A stretch of DNA of 64,000 nucleotides from Alphaproteobacteria bacterium (GTDB taxonomy: Bacteria; Pseudomonadota; Alphaproteobacteria; JAAEOK01), in NCBI GenBank assembly GCA_024244705.1, contig JAAEOK010000088.1, positions 51,345 to 115,344 of the forward strand, in the 5' to 3' direction. The notes under the pieces are model-generated. The model had not been told where the DNA came from, ran no database searches, and saw only the letters and a list, made by a program, of their open reading frames with translations. Positions within the stretch are counted from its first letter, which is position 1. Every line of letters starts with the position of its first letter. The position numbers and the translations under genes were made by a program. This document shows positions 26,453-35,663 of this stretch, piece after piece.

Positions 26453-27283
26453 TCACGACGTGGGTTCGTCTCGCGGCGGCGGCACACGGAACAGATAGAA
26501 CTTGAAGCGCCGGTGGGTGGCGTAGTGATCGGGGTCGGGAACGCGGAGTTTGGCCTGCAGCTTTTCGACCTCGCTCCCGACCAGCCACAGCAGCGCCCGG
26601 GTCAATAGGGGGCGCTCCCGCAGGCCGGCATCGCGGACGAACTCGATCGCCGGCAGCACGTGGGCATCGACCAATTGTTGCCGCAGCTCTCGCGTCGGCA
26701 GAATGGCATCGGTCAGGTCGCGCTCACGGATCAGGTCGAAGCCGCTGGCCGTGGCGACGTCGAGAAACGCATCGATTTCAAACCCGCGATGTTTTGCGGG
26801 CACGTTGGCCGTGTCGCGGAGGAAGTAGTCGGCGATCAAGAGACAGCCGCCCGGCGCCGATTTTCGCGCCGCCTCGAACACTTCCACCGACGGCATGTTG
26901 TGACAGGACTGGTTCATCACCACGAAACCGAACCGGCGCTCGGGCTCAAAGTCCTGGAATTGAGCGAGGTAGCACGGCAGACCGGTCCGCGCTGTGAACG
27001 ATTCGCATTCATAGGGATCCGGCGTCAGCCCGTAGACACTGAGCCCCCGGCGCGCCATCTCCGCCGCCAGACCGCCGAATCCGCCGCCGACCTCGAGCAC
27101 GTCCCGAACCCCCTCGTCGATCCAACCTATCAACTCATCGGCGTAACGCTGCTGGGTCCGCTTCAGGTTGGCGAAGGTCAGCGGCTCGCCGTGCCAAATC
27201 CCGGGGTGGCCGTAATCGAGCCCGAGCACCTCGTGGAACAACCGAAGGCCGTATGTCGAACGCTGATTTGGGTGCCGATCCAT
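26453..27283 (-). CDS. SAM-dependent methyltransferase
   Basis: A 276-residue class I methyltransferase. Motif I is DVLEVGGGFGGLAAEMA (about 61-77), followed by the acidic strand end YGLTPDPYE and a motif IV-like FGFVVMNQSCHNM. The extended N-terminus (YGLRLFHEVLGLDYGHPGIW) resembles sugar/small-molecule O-methyltransferases near glycosyltransferase genes. Substrate unknown. Convergent with fhs, 46 bases apart, and downstream of an SDR gene on the same strand. Confidence 0.8.
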   Translation of the reverse strand: MDRHPNQRSTYGLRLFHEVLGLDYGHPGIWHGEPLTFANLKRTQQRYADELIGWIDEGVRDVLEVGGGFGGLAAEMARRGLSVYGLTPDPYECESFTARTGLPCYLAQFQDFEPERRFGFVVMNQSCHNMPSVEVFEAARKSAPGGCLLIADYFLRDTANVPAKHRGFEIDAFLDVATASGFDLIRERDLTDAILPTRELRQQLVDAHVLPAIEFVRDAGLRERPLLTRALLWLVGSEVEKLQAKLRVPDPDHYATHRRFKFYLFRVPPPRDEPTS

Positions 27284-27347
27284 TTCGGTGATCCCCGGCG
27301 ATCAAAGCGGACGATGTATCGCGGCGCTTGAAACCTGATCCAAGCGG

Positions 27348-28061
27348 TCAATAGCCCGATTCGACCGTACAATTGAGCGGAATATGGGAAATCGACGTGG
27401 TGTTCGGCATTTCGATGACCGTCTGCACGATGGTCGCCACGTCCTCGGGCTGAATCATTTCTTCGCTCGGCACCACATCGTACTCGGCGACCATATCCGT
27501 ATTGACGAAACCCGGGCAAATCGCCGTCGCGCGGACACCGTCGTGCCAACCGACATGGCGCGCGGAATGGGTCAGCGCAACGACGGCGAATTTGGACATC
27601 GCATAGCCGGCCGACTGGCTCGGAACACGAAGCCCCGAAAGCGATGCCAAGTTGACGATACGGCCGGCACCGCTTTTCTTCAAATGGGGATAGGCTTCGC
27701 GCATGAGGCGCATCGGCCCCTTGACGTTGATGTCGATCAGTTCGTCGAACCGGTCCTCGGCATCTTCGAGAAAGCTGAAATTGTGCAAGATGCCGGCGGC
27801 ATTGACGATGGCGTCGAGCTTGCCAAACCGTTCGACCGTCGCCGCCACCCAATCGACCGGGCTCTGCTTATCGCGCGCCTCGTAGGGAAAGAACATCGTC
27901 CGCCCGGGATCGAACGCCGCGCCGAGTCGCTCGATCTCGGCGCTCCTTCGAACCCCCAGACTCAAGAGGTAACCCGCGTCGCGCAGACGCTCCGCGATTG
28001 CCTTGCCGATGCCGCGATTGGCGCCCGAGATCATCACCGCGCGTTGATCCTGATTTGTCAT
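27348..28061 (-). CDS. Short-chain dehydrogenase/reductase
   Basis: A 237-residue classical SDR. The cofactor loop is SGANRGIGKAIAERL (TGxxxGIG variant, residues 13-20), the NAG-type motif is VNAAGIL, the catalytic Ser is in NLASLSG and the YxxxK pair is in GYAMSKFAV. After PGFVNTDM the chain fits an NAD(P)H-dependent alcohol dehydrogenase/ketoreductase. Cytoplasmic; substrate unknown. Probably transcribed with the methyltransferase 64 bases downstream. Confidence 0.9.
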   Translation of the reverse strand: MTNQDQRAVMISGANRGIGKAIAERLRDAGYLLSLGVRRSAEIERLGAAFDPGRTMFFPYEARDKQSPVDWVAATVERFGKLDAIVNAAGILHNFSFLEDAEDRFDELIDINVKGPMRLMREAYPHLKKSGAGRIVNLASLSGLRVPSQSAGYAMSKFAVVALTHSARHVGWHDGVRATAICPGFVNTDMVAEYDVVPSEEMIQPEDVATIVQTVIEMPNTTSISHIPLNCTVESGY

Positions 28062-28250
28062 AGATTCCTGTCCCTATCTTGAAATCCCGGCGGGGCTTTG
28101 ACCGCGCCGGTGTGAGAGCCGCCCGATTTGAGCGATCCGCGAACCCCTTTTGCCACCCCACCACTCCAAAAAACGCCGGCGATTTCGCAATTTGCCGAGA
28201 ATAGCGCATTGCGGCCTTGCCGGTCGTCGAATAATCGATAAATTCGGGCT

Positions 28251-29195
28251 ATGCCTGATCACAATAACCCCGACATAAGCGTCGTAGTCACGCAGGATTA
28301 CGCGGTCGGCGAGCCGATCGCCTGGGGTCAATTGCGGTCGAATTTCCAAGCCCTCTCCGCCCAGGATTTCGGCGGCACCGTCGAGACCATCTACGTCGAG
28401 ACCAGCCAAATCGCGGATCAAATCCCGCCGGATTTCAAAGAAACCGTGCCGGGTCTGCGCATCGTCTGCTCCGATGCGCCGTCCGCCTACGGCCTGATCC
28501 GCGACGGCGTCGAATCGGCCCGAAGCGATGTCGTGGCCGTGATCGACGGCGACTGCGTGCCGGATAGAAATTGGCTGAGCCGAATCGTGATGATCATGGG
28601 CAACAACCCGAAATGCGCCGTGCTAACTGGAATGACGACCTACGGCCCCCGCTCGCAGATTGTACGGATTCTGGCCCTTCTCTCGCGGTCCTTTTTGCAT
28701 CGCACTGAACTCGGCGAGACCGAATACCTGACCAACAACAACGCGGCCTATCGGCGAACCGCGTTTCTATCAAATCCGCTGATCGACAATGTCGGACCCT
28801 TTAGCGCGGGTATGCAGGCCCGGGCGCTGCGCCGCAACGGGCATTTGATCCTCTATGATCCCGGCCTGCACGTCGTGCACGACCACATCGGCTGGCGCTT
28901 CGAACGCGATTCACGACGGCACGCCGGCTATGTCGCGATCAAGTCCCGGGAGGCAGACGCAACCATGCCCAATCAGTGGCTGCGGCGAGTTCGTTATGCG
29001 TCGATCCCGATTATTGTCGGCAAAGGAATTCTCACCAGCTGGGGCCAGTGCTACCGCTTCCGAAAAAGCTTTGGTGTCGCCTGGTACGCCATGCTGCTCG
29101 CCTTCGTAGCCGCCATAGGCGTCCATCTGCTGGAAGTGCCGGGCATGATCGACGGTCTCCGCGGCCGTCCGGTTCCACAAACCGCATTCCGTTGA
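28251..29195 (+). CDS. Glycosyltransferase family 2 protein
   Basis: A 314-residue GT-A-fold enzyme. The N-terminus ISVVVTQDY replaces the usual VVIPxYN strand, the DxD-type motif is VIDGDCVPDRNWL (about 98-110), and TNNNAAYRRTAFL is the family acceptor-side motif (NNxAxRR). One membrane helix lies near the C-terminus (WYAMLLAFVAAIGVHLL), so it is likely anchored in the inner membrane. Alone between a divergent SDR and a convergent D-aminoacylase. Sugar donor and acceptor unknown. Confidence 0.83.
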   Translation: MPDHNNPDISVVVTQDYAVGEPIAWGQLRSNFQALSAQDFGGTVETIYVETSQIADQIPPDFKETVPGLRIVCSDAPSAYGLIRDGVESARSDVVAVIDGDCVPDRNWLSRIVMIMGNNPKCAVLTGMTTYGPRSQIVRILALLSRSFLHRTELGETEYLTNNNAAYRRTAFLSNPLIDNVGPFSAGMQARALRRNGHLILYDPGLHVVHDHIGWRFERDSRRHAGYVAIKSREADATMPNQWLRRVRYASIPIIVGKGILTSWGQCYRFRKSFGVAWYAMLLAFVAAIGVHLLEVPGMIDGLRGRPVPQTAFR

Positions 29196-29236
29196 ATGGG
29201 CGCTTGACCGCGCTGCCGGTTACGCCGCGCTGCTCG

Positions 29237-30703
29237 CTAGAAATCGAATGGCGCGAGTTCCTGCCGCCGTAGGGCGCGGCCGGGCCGGGCACTCGTATGT
29301 TCCCCATCACGCCAAACCGCGCGGCCATTGACCACGACAAGCTCGATGCCGGCGGCCGGCGTCGTCGGATTCTCGAATGTGGCGCTATCGGAAATTCGGT
29401 CGCGATCGAACAGGACCAAATCGGCGAAGGCGCCGGGGCGTAGGACGCCGCGGTCGGCGAGGCCGAAACGTTTGGCCGGCAGGCCCGTCATCTTGAAAAC
29501 CGCCTCTTCCAGCGTAAACAGGCCGACCTCCCGGGCATAGTGCCCGAGCACCCGCGGAAAAGTGCCCCACAGCCGTGGATGCGGATGGCGGTCGTGGGGC
29601 AGGCCATCGGATCCGATCATGGTGCGCGGATGGGCCAGGATGCGCCTGACGTCGGCCTCGTCCATCATGAAGAATATGCCGCCGGCCGGCTTCAAGGCTT
29701 CGATGGCGTCGTCCTGGCTCAACTCCAACTCGTCGGCAATTTCCGACAAATCGCGGCCGGCCGCTGTCGGATGGGGAACCGACCACGTCACCATGACCTT
29801 CGATGCGCTCGACACGCTGTCGCCGTCGAGCATGGTCGACGCGGCAACATAGGGATAGGCATCGAGGCCAATCGGTTGATGGCGGCATGCCGCATCGATC
29901 ACGCCGAGGGTTTCGGCGGATCGGCCAAAGTTGGCGGCGCCCGCGCATTTGTGGTGCGATAGGACCACTGGCACCTGAGCTGCTTGCCCGATGGCAAAGC
30001 TCTCTTCGAGGGCTTCGACGACACGGTCCGACTCGTCGCGCATATGGGTCGTGTGGAGCCCGTTGAAAGGCTTCAAGGCGCCAGCCAAGGCGATCACCTC
30101 AGCGGTCGGGGCGGCGCTGGCCGGCGGATAGAAAAGGCCTGTGCTGAGGCCGACCGCGCCCGCATCCAGCGCGGCTTCCAGCCGCTCCCGCATGATCCGA
30201 ATTTCGCCAGCGGTCGCCGGGCGCCCAAGCTCTTCCATGGCGCCAACGCGCAGAGAGGAGTGGCCGACCTGACCGAGCATGTTCACCGCCGGCGGGTCGG
30301 CATCGAGCCGGTCGAGGTAGCCACCGAAATCGGCGTAGAACCCATCGGGGCGGTCGCAGATCAGATCGAGTGGCGCCGGCGGCCGGCGGCCGATGTCGAG
30401 CGGCGCCAGGCTGACGCCGCAATTCCCGGTCACCACCGTGGTCACGCCTTGGCTCACCTTGCAGGTCATCGCCGGATCGACAAGCAACGCGCGGTCGTCA
30501 TGGGTGTGGACATCGATGAAGCCGGGAGCCAGGACCTTGCCGCCGGCGTCGACTTCTTGGGGCCCGCCTATCCGGTCGACATCGCCCACCGCGGCAATGC
30601 GCGCGTCGGTGACCGCGACGCCGCCCGGCCGCGGCGGCGCGCCGGTGCCGTCGATCACCGCCGCATTGCGAATGACCAGGTCGGCCCTATCCGTCATCCT
30701 CAC
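29237..30703 (-). CDS. N-acyl-D-amino-acid deacylase (D-aminoacylase family amidohydrolase)
   Basis: A 488-residue metal-dependent amidohydrolase. Metal-site motifs in order: HTHDD (His66, His68), the family-specific bridging Cys95 in VTGNCGVS, His in LHTTHMRDE, His in VLSHHKCAG, and the catalytic Asp in MIGSDGLPHDRHPHPR. The N- and C-terminal strands (VIRNAAVIDGTG; VVVNGRAVWRDGEHT) make the beta-sandwich. Length and motifs fit D-aminoacylase rather than dihydroorotase or allantoinase. It would release D-amino acids from N-acyl forms for catabolism. Confidence 0.9.
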   Translation of the reverse strand: MRMTDRADLVIRNAAVIDGTGAPPRPGGVAVTDARIAAVGDVDRIGGPQEVDAGGKVLAPGFIDVHTHDDRALLVDPAMTCKVSQGVTTVVTGNCGVSLAPLDIGRRPPAPLDLICDRPDGFYADFGGYLDRLDADPPAVNMLGQVGHSSLRVGAMEELGRPATAGEIRIMRERLEAALDAGAVGLSTGLFYPPASAAPTAEVIALAGALKPFNGLHTTHMRDESDRVVEALEESFAIGQAAQVPVVLSHHKCAGAANFGRSAETLGVIDAACRHQPIGLDAYPYVAASTMLDGDSVSSASKVMVTWSVPHPTAAGRDLSEIADELELSQDDAIEALKPAGGIFFMMDEADVRRILAHPRTMIGSDGLPHDRHPHPRLWGTFPRVLGHYAREVGLFTLEEAVFKMTGLPAKRFGLADRGVLRPGAFADLVLFDRDRISDSATFENPTTPAAGIELVVVNGRAVWRDGEHTSARPGRALRRQELAPFDF

Positions 30704-30805
30704 GACTCCCCGTGTCGGCGCGGCACCCCGCGCAATTGTACCGGCGGCCTACGCGGCCGTTATCAGCCGAATTCTTCGCTCGGTCCCCGCCAAATCGAAG
30801 CCGCG

Positions 30806-31198
30806 CTACAGGCGGCGCATCGGCACCTGGACACCGCGCGCTGGATATCCGCCGGTAATCACGAAATAGGGTCGATCGTTGGTCGCCTCGATGCGACCGT
30901 TAACAACGACCTCCGCCTCGAGCAGGTATTGCGTATTGGAATCGATCTCGGCCGCATTGAAATCGACGGTGAAACGGACCGGTGACGGACCCGGGTCGAC
31001 GATGCGGTGGACGCCGACGATGAAGGGATTGGGCCAGTTGGCGTTCTCGACGATGCGCACTTCCAGTACGGAGCCCGGCGGCGGCGTCCCCTGGTAGGTG
31101 ACGGTGCCATCGACTCGCGGCTGTTGGTATACCCCGCCGGATGACTCGCACGCCGCCGTGAACGCGAGGAGCATCACCATGGCAACAAAACGCTTCAT
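30806..31198 (-). CDS. YbaY-family lipoprotein
   Basis: A 130-residue lipoprotein. The lipobox LLAFTAAC places the lipidated Cys at about residue 17. The mature part is a beta-sandwich of the YbaY (PF09619) type: VDGTVTYQG, PPPGSVLEVRIVE, and SNTQYLLEAEVVVNGRIE. The frame extends 39 codons upstream, but ATG at 31198 begins the signal peptide. YbaY-type proteins are outer-membrane lipoproteins of unclear role. A small membrane-protein gene ends about 114 bases upstream on the same strand. Confidence 0.82.
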   Translation of the reverse strand: MKRFVAMVMLLAFTAACESSGGVYQQPRVDGTVTYQGTPPPGSVLEVRIVENANWPNPFIVGVHRIVDPGPSPVRFTVDFNAAEIDSNTQYLLEAEVVVNGRIEATNDRPYFVITGGYPARGVQVPMRRL

Positions 31199-31311
31199 TA
31201 CAATCTCTCCTGTTTCGAGACCGAATTTCGTTGTGATTGGACTATAGAGCGAACGGCGACCGACCGGAACAATTCCCGTGACCGGCGCCAAGAATCGCCG
31301 TCCTGAAGGCG

Positions 31312-31566
31312 TCACCGGCCACGGCGTCGGTCCACCATTCGCCGAACATAGCCGCCGACCATGGCGATCACGAGCATCGTCCAGACCGGGTAGCCGAACC
31401 CGGCCGCGGCGATCCCGAACCAGGTCCAGATAGAGCCCAGGTTGAGGGTCACCGTGGAATCGAAGACCGGCCGGAGAATGAAATAGGTCGCCACGACCCA
31501 GGCGGCCACGATCGCGGCTTCGGCGATCGCATTACCGGATTCCTCCACGGTCCGGGTCGCGGGCAT
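31312..31566 (-). CDS. Small two-helix membrane protein, unknown
   Basis: An 84-residue hypothetical with two or three hydrophobic segments (about 14-34, 44-70) and a basic tail (RRMVDRRRGR) that would stay cytoplasmic. No family recognised. ATG start with no strong Shine-Dalgarno. May be co-transcribed with the YbaY-like lipoprotein downstream. Confidence 0.6.
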   Translation of the reverse strand: MPATRTVEESGNAIAEAAIVAAWVVATYFILRPVFDSTVTLNLGSIWTWFGIAAAGFGYPVWTMLVIAMVGGYVRRMVDRRRGR

Positions 31567-31712
31567 GGCTATAGTATACTTTCAATTTGGGCCGCCGCCG
31601 ATGACACCGTTTCTCGAAAGTCATCTTTCCCGCCGACCCGGCGTGCGGCCTGTTCCCGCAACCACTCAAGCTGGTAGAGTGGCCGCGCGAAATTGCATCG
31701 AGTATTAGTGAA

Positions 31713-32688
31713 TTGAACGCACCGACGGTCGGTCTGGCATTGCCTGTCTATAATGGGGAGCGTTTTCTGCGCCAGGCGATCGATTCGATTCTCGACCAGA
31801 CCTACACGGATTTCGAACTGATCATTTCGGACAATGCGTCGAGCGACGGCACGACGGAGACCGGGCGCGAATACGCCGCGCGTGACAACCGGGTCATCTA
31901 CCATCGGCGCCGGGATACTTGCAGCGGCGCACGCAACTTCAACGAGGCATTCGAGCGCACGCGAAGCCGCTTTTTCAAATTCGTCGCCGCCGATGACGTT
32001 TGTGCACCGACCTACCTCGAGCGATGCGTCGAGGTCCTCGAGCGCGACCCCGGCGTCGTTCTGTGTCACGCCGCGACCCAGGCTATCGATGAGAACGACA
32101 ATTCTGTAGCCGAGGTGACCTACCCGGAGGGAGCCGCGGCGGCCCGTCCGCATGAGCGGTTTCGCGCCATGACGGAGGCTAATCACACCTCTTACCGGGC
32201 GGTCGAGATCTTTGGCGTCATCCGCGTAGACGCCTTGCGCAATGCAGCGGGGCCGCCTGTTCGGCCGCGGCGACAAGATCACGCTGGCGGAGCTCAGTAT
32301 GATCGGCCGCATCGTCCGGGTCCCCGAACAGCTATTCTTCAATCGGGAACATTCCGGCCGTTCGGTCAATATCGATGAGAGCCAAAGCGCGCGGGGCCGA
32401 ACCTATGCCGGCCGGCGGCTCGGTACCGGCCCGCGGTCGGCAAGCGAGTGGTTCGACTGGACGCTGGCCGACCGCATCATGTTTCCTGACTGGCGAGTGT
32501 TTCGCGAATACGCCCGCTCGATCGGACATGTCCCGCCGTCGCCGTCGAAATGTTTGCGATGCTATGGACACCTGGCATCGCTCTATGTCCGCTTCGCCCC
32601 GACGGCATTGTTGCGCGACGTTCTCATTGCCGGAGAGCAAGGCGTCCGCCGCGCGCTACCCCGGCGCACCAACCTTGAATCGCTGTAG
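31713..32688 (+). pseudogene. Glycosyltransferase family 2 gene with an apparent frameshift
   Basis: The first frame encodes a GT2 N-terminus (VGLALPVYNGERFLRQAIDS, ISDNASSDGT, and the DxD-type KFVAADDVC) through IRVDALRN near 32240. The natural continuation, RGRLFGRGDKITLAELSMIGRI, lies in the next forward frame from about 32245 and runs to TAG at 32688. One extra base in the G/C-rich run at about 32240-32262 would explain it. The upstream frame otherwise continues as low-complexity junk to 32378. Either a real inactivating mutation or a sequencing/assembly error; repaired length would be about 325 residues. PhoD starts inside its last codons. Confidence 0.8.
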
Positions 32689-34270
32689 AACCCGGCCGTC
32701 GGCCGAACGGTCGCCGACACCCGGGACGCCGGTCACGTCCGTCACCCGAATCGCCGCGTTATCGATTGCGACAATATTGATCGTCGTGGCCAACGCGGCC
32801 GCAACGCGTGCCGACAGCTCCGACGACGCGGCGGTCGCAGTGAAGAGCGGCGACATCCGAGACACCGGCGCCGTCTTATGGGCGCGATGCAACCGAGCGC
32901 GTGACGCCCGCCTTCGCATTCGCCTATTCGCGCCGGCGCCGCAGGGAGAAACGACCGCCGACGGACCGAACGTGTCAGCCGCCTCCGACTATACCGGTTC
33001 GGTATCGCTCGATGACTTGGCGCCGGGCACGGCCTACACCTTTCGAATCGATTGCATCGGCGACGGATTCGCTGATGAGGGCCCCGTCGGCAGTTTCCGA
33101 ACCGCCGCGCCCGCCTCCGAACCGACCGCGGTCAGGTTCGTTTGGGTCGCCGACATCGCCGGCCAGGGCTGGGGCCAAAATCCGGATCTGAAGATCCGCG
33201 ACCTTTCGGGACAAGAGATCGTCGGCGGCTATCTAGGCTTCGAGTTCCTCCGGAACATGGCGCCGGACTTCGCCATTCTCGCCGGCGACAATATTTATGC
33301 CGACAACCCCATCCCGCCCCTCATCGCGATGCCCGTCGAATTGGGCGGCGGCACCTTCGTCAACGACCCGGCGAAGGACTTTGTTGCCCGCTCTCTCGCC
33401 GATTACCGGGCCAATTGGCGCTACAATTTGGCAGATTCCAAGTACCGCGCGTTCCATCGCGCGACGCCGATATATGTGCAATGGGACGACCACGAAGTGA
33501 CCGACAATTGGTATCCCGGCGAGATTCTGACCGCGCCGCCCTATCACGGGATAGATGCCGACACCCTGGCCGCGCGGGCCCGCCAAGCGATGTTCGAGTA
33601 CAACCCGATCGCCGGTGGCCGGCTCCATCGCAAATTCCGGCACGGGCGGCACCTCGAGATCTTTCTACTCGACCTCCGCTCCTATCGCGGACCGAATTCG
33701 GCCAATATCGATCCGGGCGGCAGTGAAATGCTGGGTGCCGCGCAGTTCGACTGGCTTGTCGACGGCCTTCGGCAATCGGCGGCGACGTGGAAGGTGATTT
33801 CCACCACCGACCCGCTATCGGTCCCCACCGGCAGGCCAAGTGACCGCGATGGCTGGGCGCAAGGCGACCGCGCGGTACTCGGGCGGGAGGTCCCGTTGAA
33901 CCGGCTGCTGCGGATCATCAAGGATGAAAACATCAAGAACGTGATCTTTATCGCCGCCGACGTCCATTTCACGGCGGCGATCGCGTACGATCCCCGCGGT
34001 GCCGCCGTCGATTCATTCAGGCCGTTTTGGGAATTCGTCGCCGGACCGCTTCACGCCGGCGCCTTCGGACCCGTGCCATTGGACCAGAGTTTTGGCCCGC
34101 GCTACGCGTTTGCCCGCGGTCCGGGAACCGAAAACATGGCGCAAAACACGCCACCGCCCGACTTGCAATCCTTCGGCTCGATCGAAGTGAACGAGGATGG
34201 CGACCTCATTGCGCGGCTGCACGACATCTCGGGAGCGGTATTGTTCGAGCAGCGTTTGTCGCCCGAATAG
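32675..34270 (+). CDS. PhoD-like alkaline phosphatase/phosphodiesterase
   Basis: A secreted metallophosphoesterase of about 531 residues. A hydrophobic signal peptide (RIAALSIATILIVVANAAA) is followed by an Ig-like N-terminal domain (VKSGDIRDTGAVLWAR, PGTAYTFRI). The catalytic domain has VWVADIAGQG, AGDNIYAD, WDDHEVTDNWY and IFIAADVHFTAA, the PhoD metal-ligand blocks. The open frame reaches back to 32375, over the GT gene, without family similarity. TTG at 32675 is the nearest in-frame start giving a sensible signal peptide, so the N-terminus is uncertain. Likely hydrolyses phosphomono/diesters in the periplasm. Confidence 0.85.
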   Translation: MNRCRTRPSAERSPTPGTPVTSVTRIAALSIATILIVVANAAATRADSSDDAAVAVKSGDIRDTGAVLWARCNRARDARLRIRLFAPAPQGETTADGPNVSAASDYTGSVSLDDLAPGTAYTFRIDCIGDGFADEGPVGSFRTAAPASEPTAVRFVWVADIAGQGWGQNPDLKIRDLSGQEIVGGYLGFEFLRNMAPDFAILAGDNIYADNPIPPLIAMPVELGGGTFVNDPAKDFVARSLADYRANWRYNLADSKYRAFHRATPIYVQWDDHEVTDNWYPGEILTAPPYHGIDADTLAARARQAMFEYNPIAGGRLHRKFRHGRHLEIFLLDLRSYRGPNSANIDPGGSEMLGAAQFDWLVDGLRQSAATWKVISTTDPLSVPTGRPSDRDGWAQGDRAVLGREVPLNRLLRIIKDENIKNVIFIAADVHFTAAIAYDPRGAAVDSFRPFWEFVAGPLHAGAFGPVPLDQSFGPRYAFARGPGTENMAQNTPPPDLQSFGSIEVNEDGDLIARLHDISGAVLFEQRLSPE

Positions 34271-34336
34271 AGCGCGTGATCGGATGGCGGATCACGGCCC
34301 AGGCTATGTCCGTGTCACGGAACGCGACGGACGCGG

Positions 34337-35650
34337 TCAAGGATAGATCGGGAACCGCTTGCACAGGGCCTCGACCTTGGCGCGCACCTCGCTCTCGACG
34401 GCGCCGTTGTCGTCGGGATTGGCGGCCAGCCCGTCGAGGACATCGCTGATCAGGTTGCCGATCTCGCGGAATTCGACGACGCCGAAACCTCGCGTGGTGC
34501 CTGCCGGCGTCCCGAGCCGGACCCCCGAAGTCACCATCGGCTTCTCCGGATCGAACGGAATGCCGTTCTTGTTGCAGGTGATGCCGGCGCGCTCGAGGCT
34601 TTCCTCGGTGATGTTTCCGGTCAATCCCTTGGGCCTGAGATCGACCAACATGAGATGGGTGTCGGTCCCGCCCGAGACGATGTCGCAGCCGCGCTCGACC
34701 ATGACCGCCGCCAGCGCTTGGGCGTTATCGACGACCTGACGCGCATAGGTCTTGAAGCCGGGTTGCAGCGCTTCGCCAAAGGCGACCGCCTTGGCGGCAA
34801 TGACATGCATCAGCGGACCGCCCTGCAGGCCGGGGAACACCGCCGAGTTTATCTTCTTGGCGACATCTTCGTCGTTGGTCAGGATCATGCCACCGCGTGG
34901 CCCGCGCAGTGTCTTGTGGGTGGTCGTAGTAACGACGTGGGCGTGGGGCATCGGGCTGGGATGAACGCCGGCGGCGACCAGGCCGGCGATATGCGCCATG
35001 TCGACCATGAACAACGCGCCCACCTTGTCGGCGATCTCGCGGAAACGCGGAAAGTCGAACGTCCGCGGATAGGCCGAGGCACCGGCGATAACCAGAGCCG
35101 GTTTGTGGGCGACCGCGAGTTCCTCGAGTTGGTCGAAATCGACCCGTGAATCATCCTTGCGGACGCCGTATTGCACCGCGTTGAACCATTTTCCCGACAA
35201 CGCCGGTTTGGCGCCGTGAGTGAGATGACCGCCGGCGTTCAAAGCCATGCCGAGTATCGTGTCGCCGGGTTTGCACAGCGCCAGCATGACGGCGCCATTC
35301 GCCTGGGCGCCGGAATGCGGCTGGACATTGGCGTAACCGCAATCGAACAATTCCTTGGCGCGCTCGATGGCGAGCGCCTCGGCGATATCGACGAACTCAC
35401 AACCGCCATAGTACCGCCGCCCGGGATAGCCCTCGGCGTATTTGTTGGTCAGCACCGAACCCTGGGCCTCGAGAACCGCGCGCGAGACGATGTTCTCGGA
35501 CGCGATCAGCTCGATCTGATCCTGTTGCCGGTGCAGCTCTTCCCCGATCGAGCTGAAGACCTCCGGATCGGCATCGGCAAGGGACATGGTGAAGAATGTG
35601 TCCGGGGTGCCGGCCGCCGCCGGGCCCGAGCTCTGTTTGGCCTGCTGCAT
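34337..35650 (-). CDS. glyA: Serine hydroxymethyltransferase
   Basis: A 437-residue PLP enzyme interconverting serine + THF and glycine + 5,10-methylene-THF. PLP-binding Lys246 is in [16 protein letters not shown]. Other conserved blocks: [36 protein letters not shown] and [17 protein letters not shown] precedes the ATG at 35650 by a good spacing; the extra about 20 N-terminal residues relative to E. coli GlyA are low-complexity. It lies 13 bases after sdaA on the same strand, so the pair forms an operon for glycine/serine turnover. Confidence 0.97.
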   Translation of the reverse strand: MQQAKQSSGPAAAGTPDTFFTMSLADADPEVFSSIGEELHRQQDQIELIASENIVSRAVLEAQGSVLTNKYAEGYPGRRYYGGCEFVDIAEALAIERAKELFDCGYANVQPHSGAQANGAVMLALCKPGDTILGMALNAGGHLTHGAKPALSGKWFNAVQYGVRKDDSRVDFDQLEELAVAHKPALVIAGASAYPRTFDFPRFREIADKVGALFMVDMAHIAGLVAAGVHPSPMPHAHVVTTTTHKTLRGPRGGMILTNDEDVAKKINSAVFPGLQGGPLMHVIAAKAVAFGEALQPGFKTYARQVVDNAQALAAVMVERGCDIVSGGTDTHLMLVDLRPKGLTGNITEESLERAGITCNKNGIPFDPEKPMVTSGVRLGTPAGTTRGFGVVEFREIGNLISDVLDGLAANPDDNGAVESEVRAKVEALCKRFPIYP

Positions 35651-35663
35651 GGCTCCAATCTCC

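Noticed and set aside
24733..26487. 584-codon open frame opposite fhs
   Set aside because: Antisense shadow with no domain; fhs on the plus strand is unmistakable.
31126..31133. GGTATACC inside the YbaY-like lipoprotein gene
   Set aside because: Only eight bases match and the outer T/A of the operator core is lost on one side; it is within a coding region.
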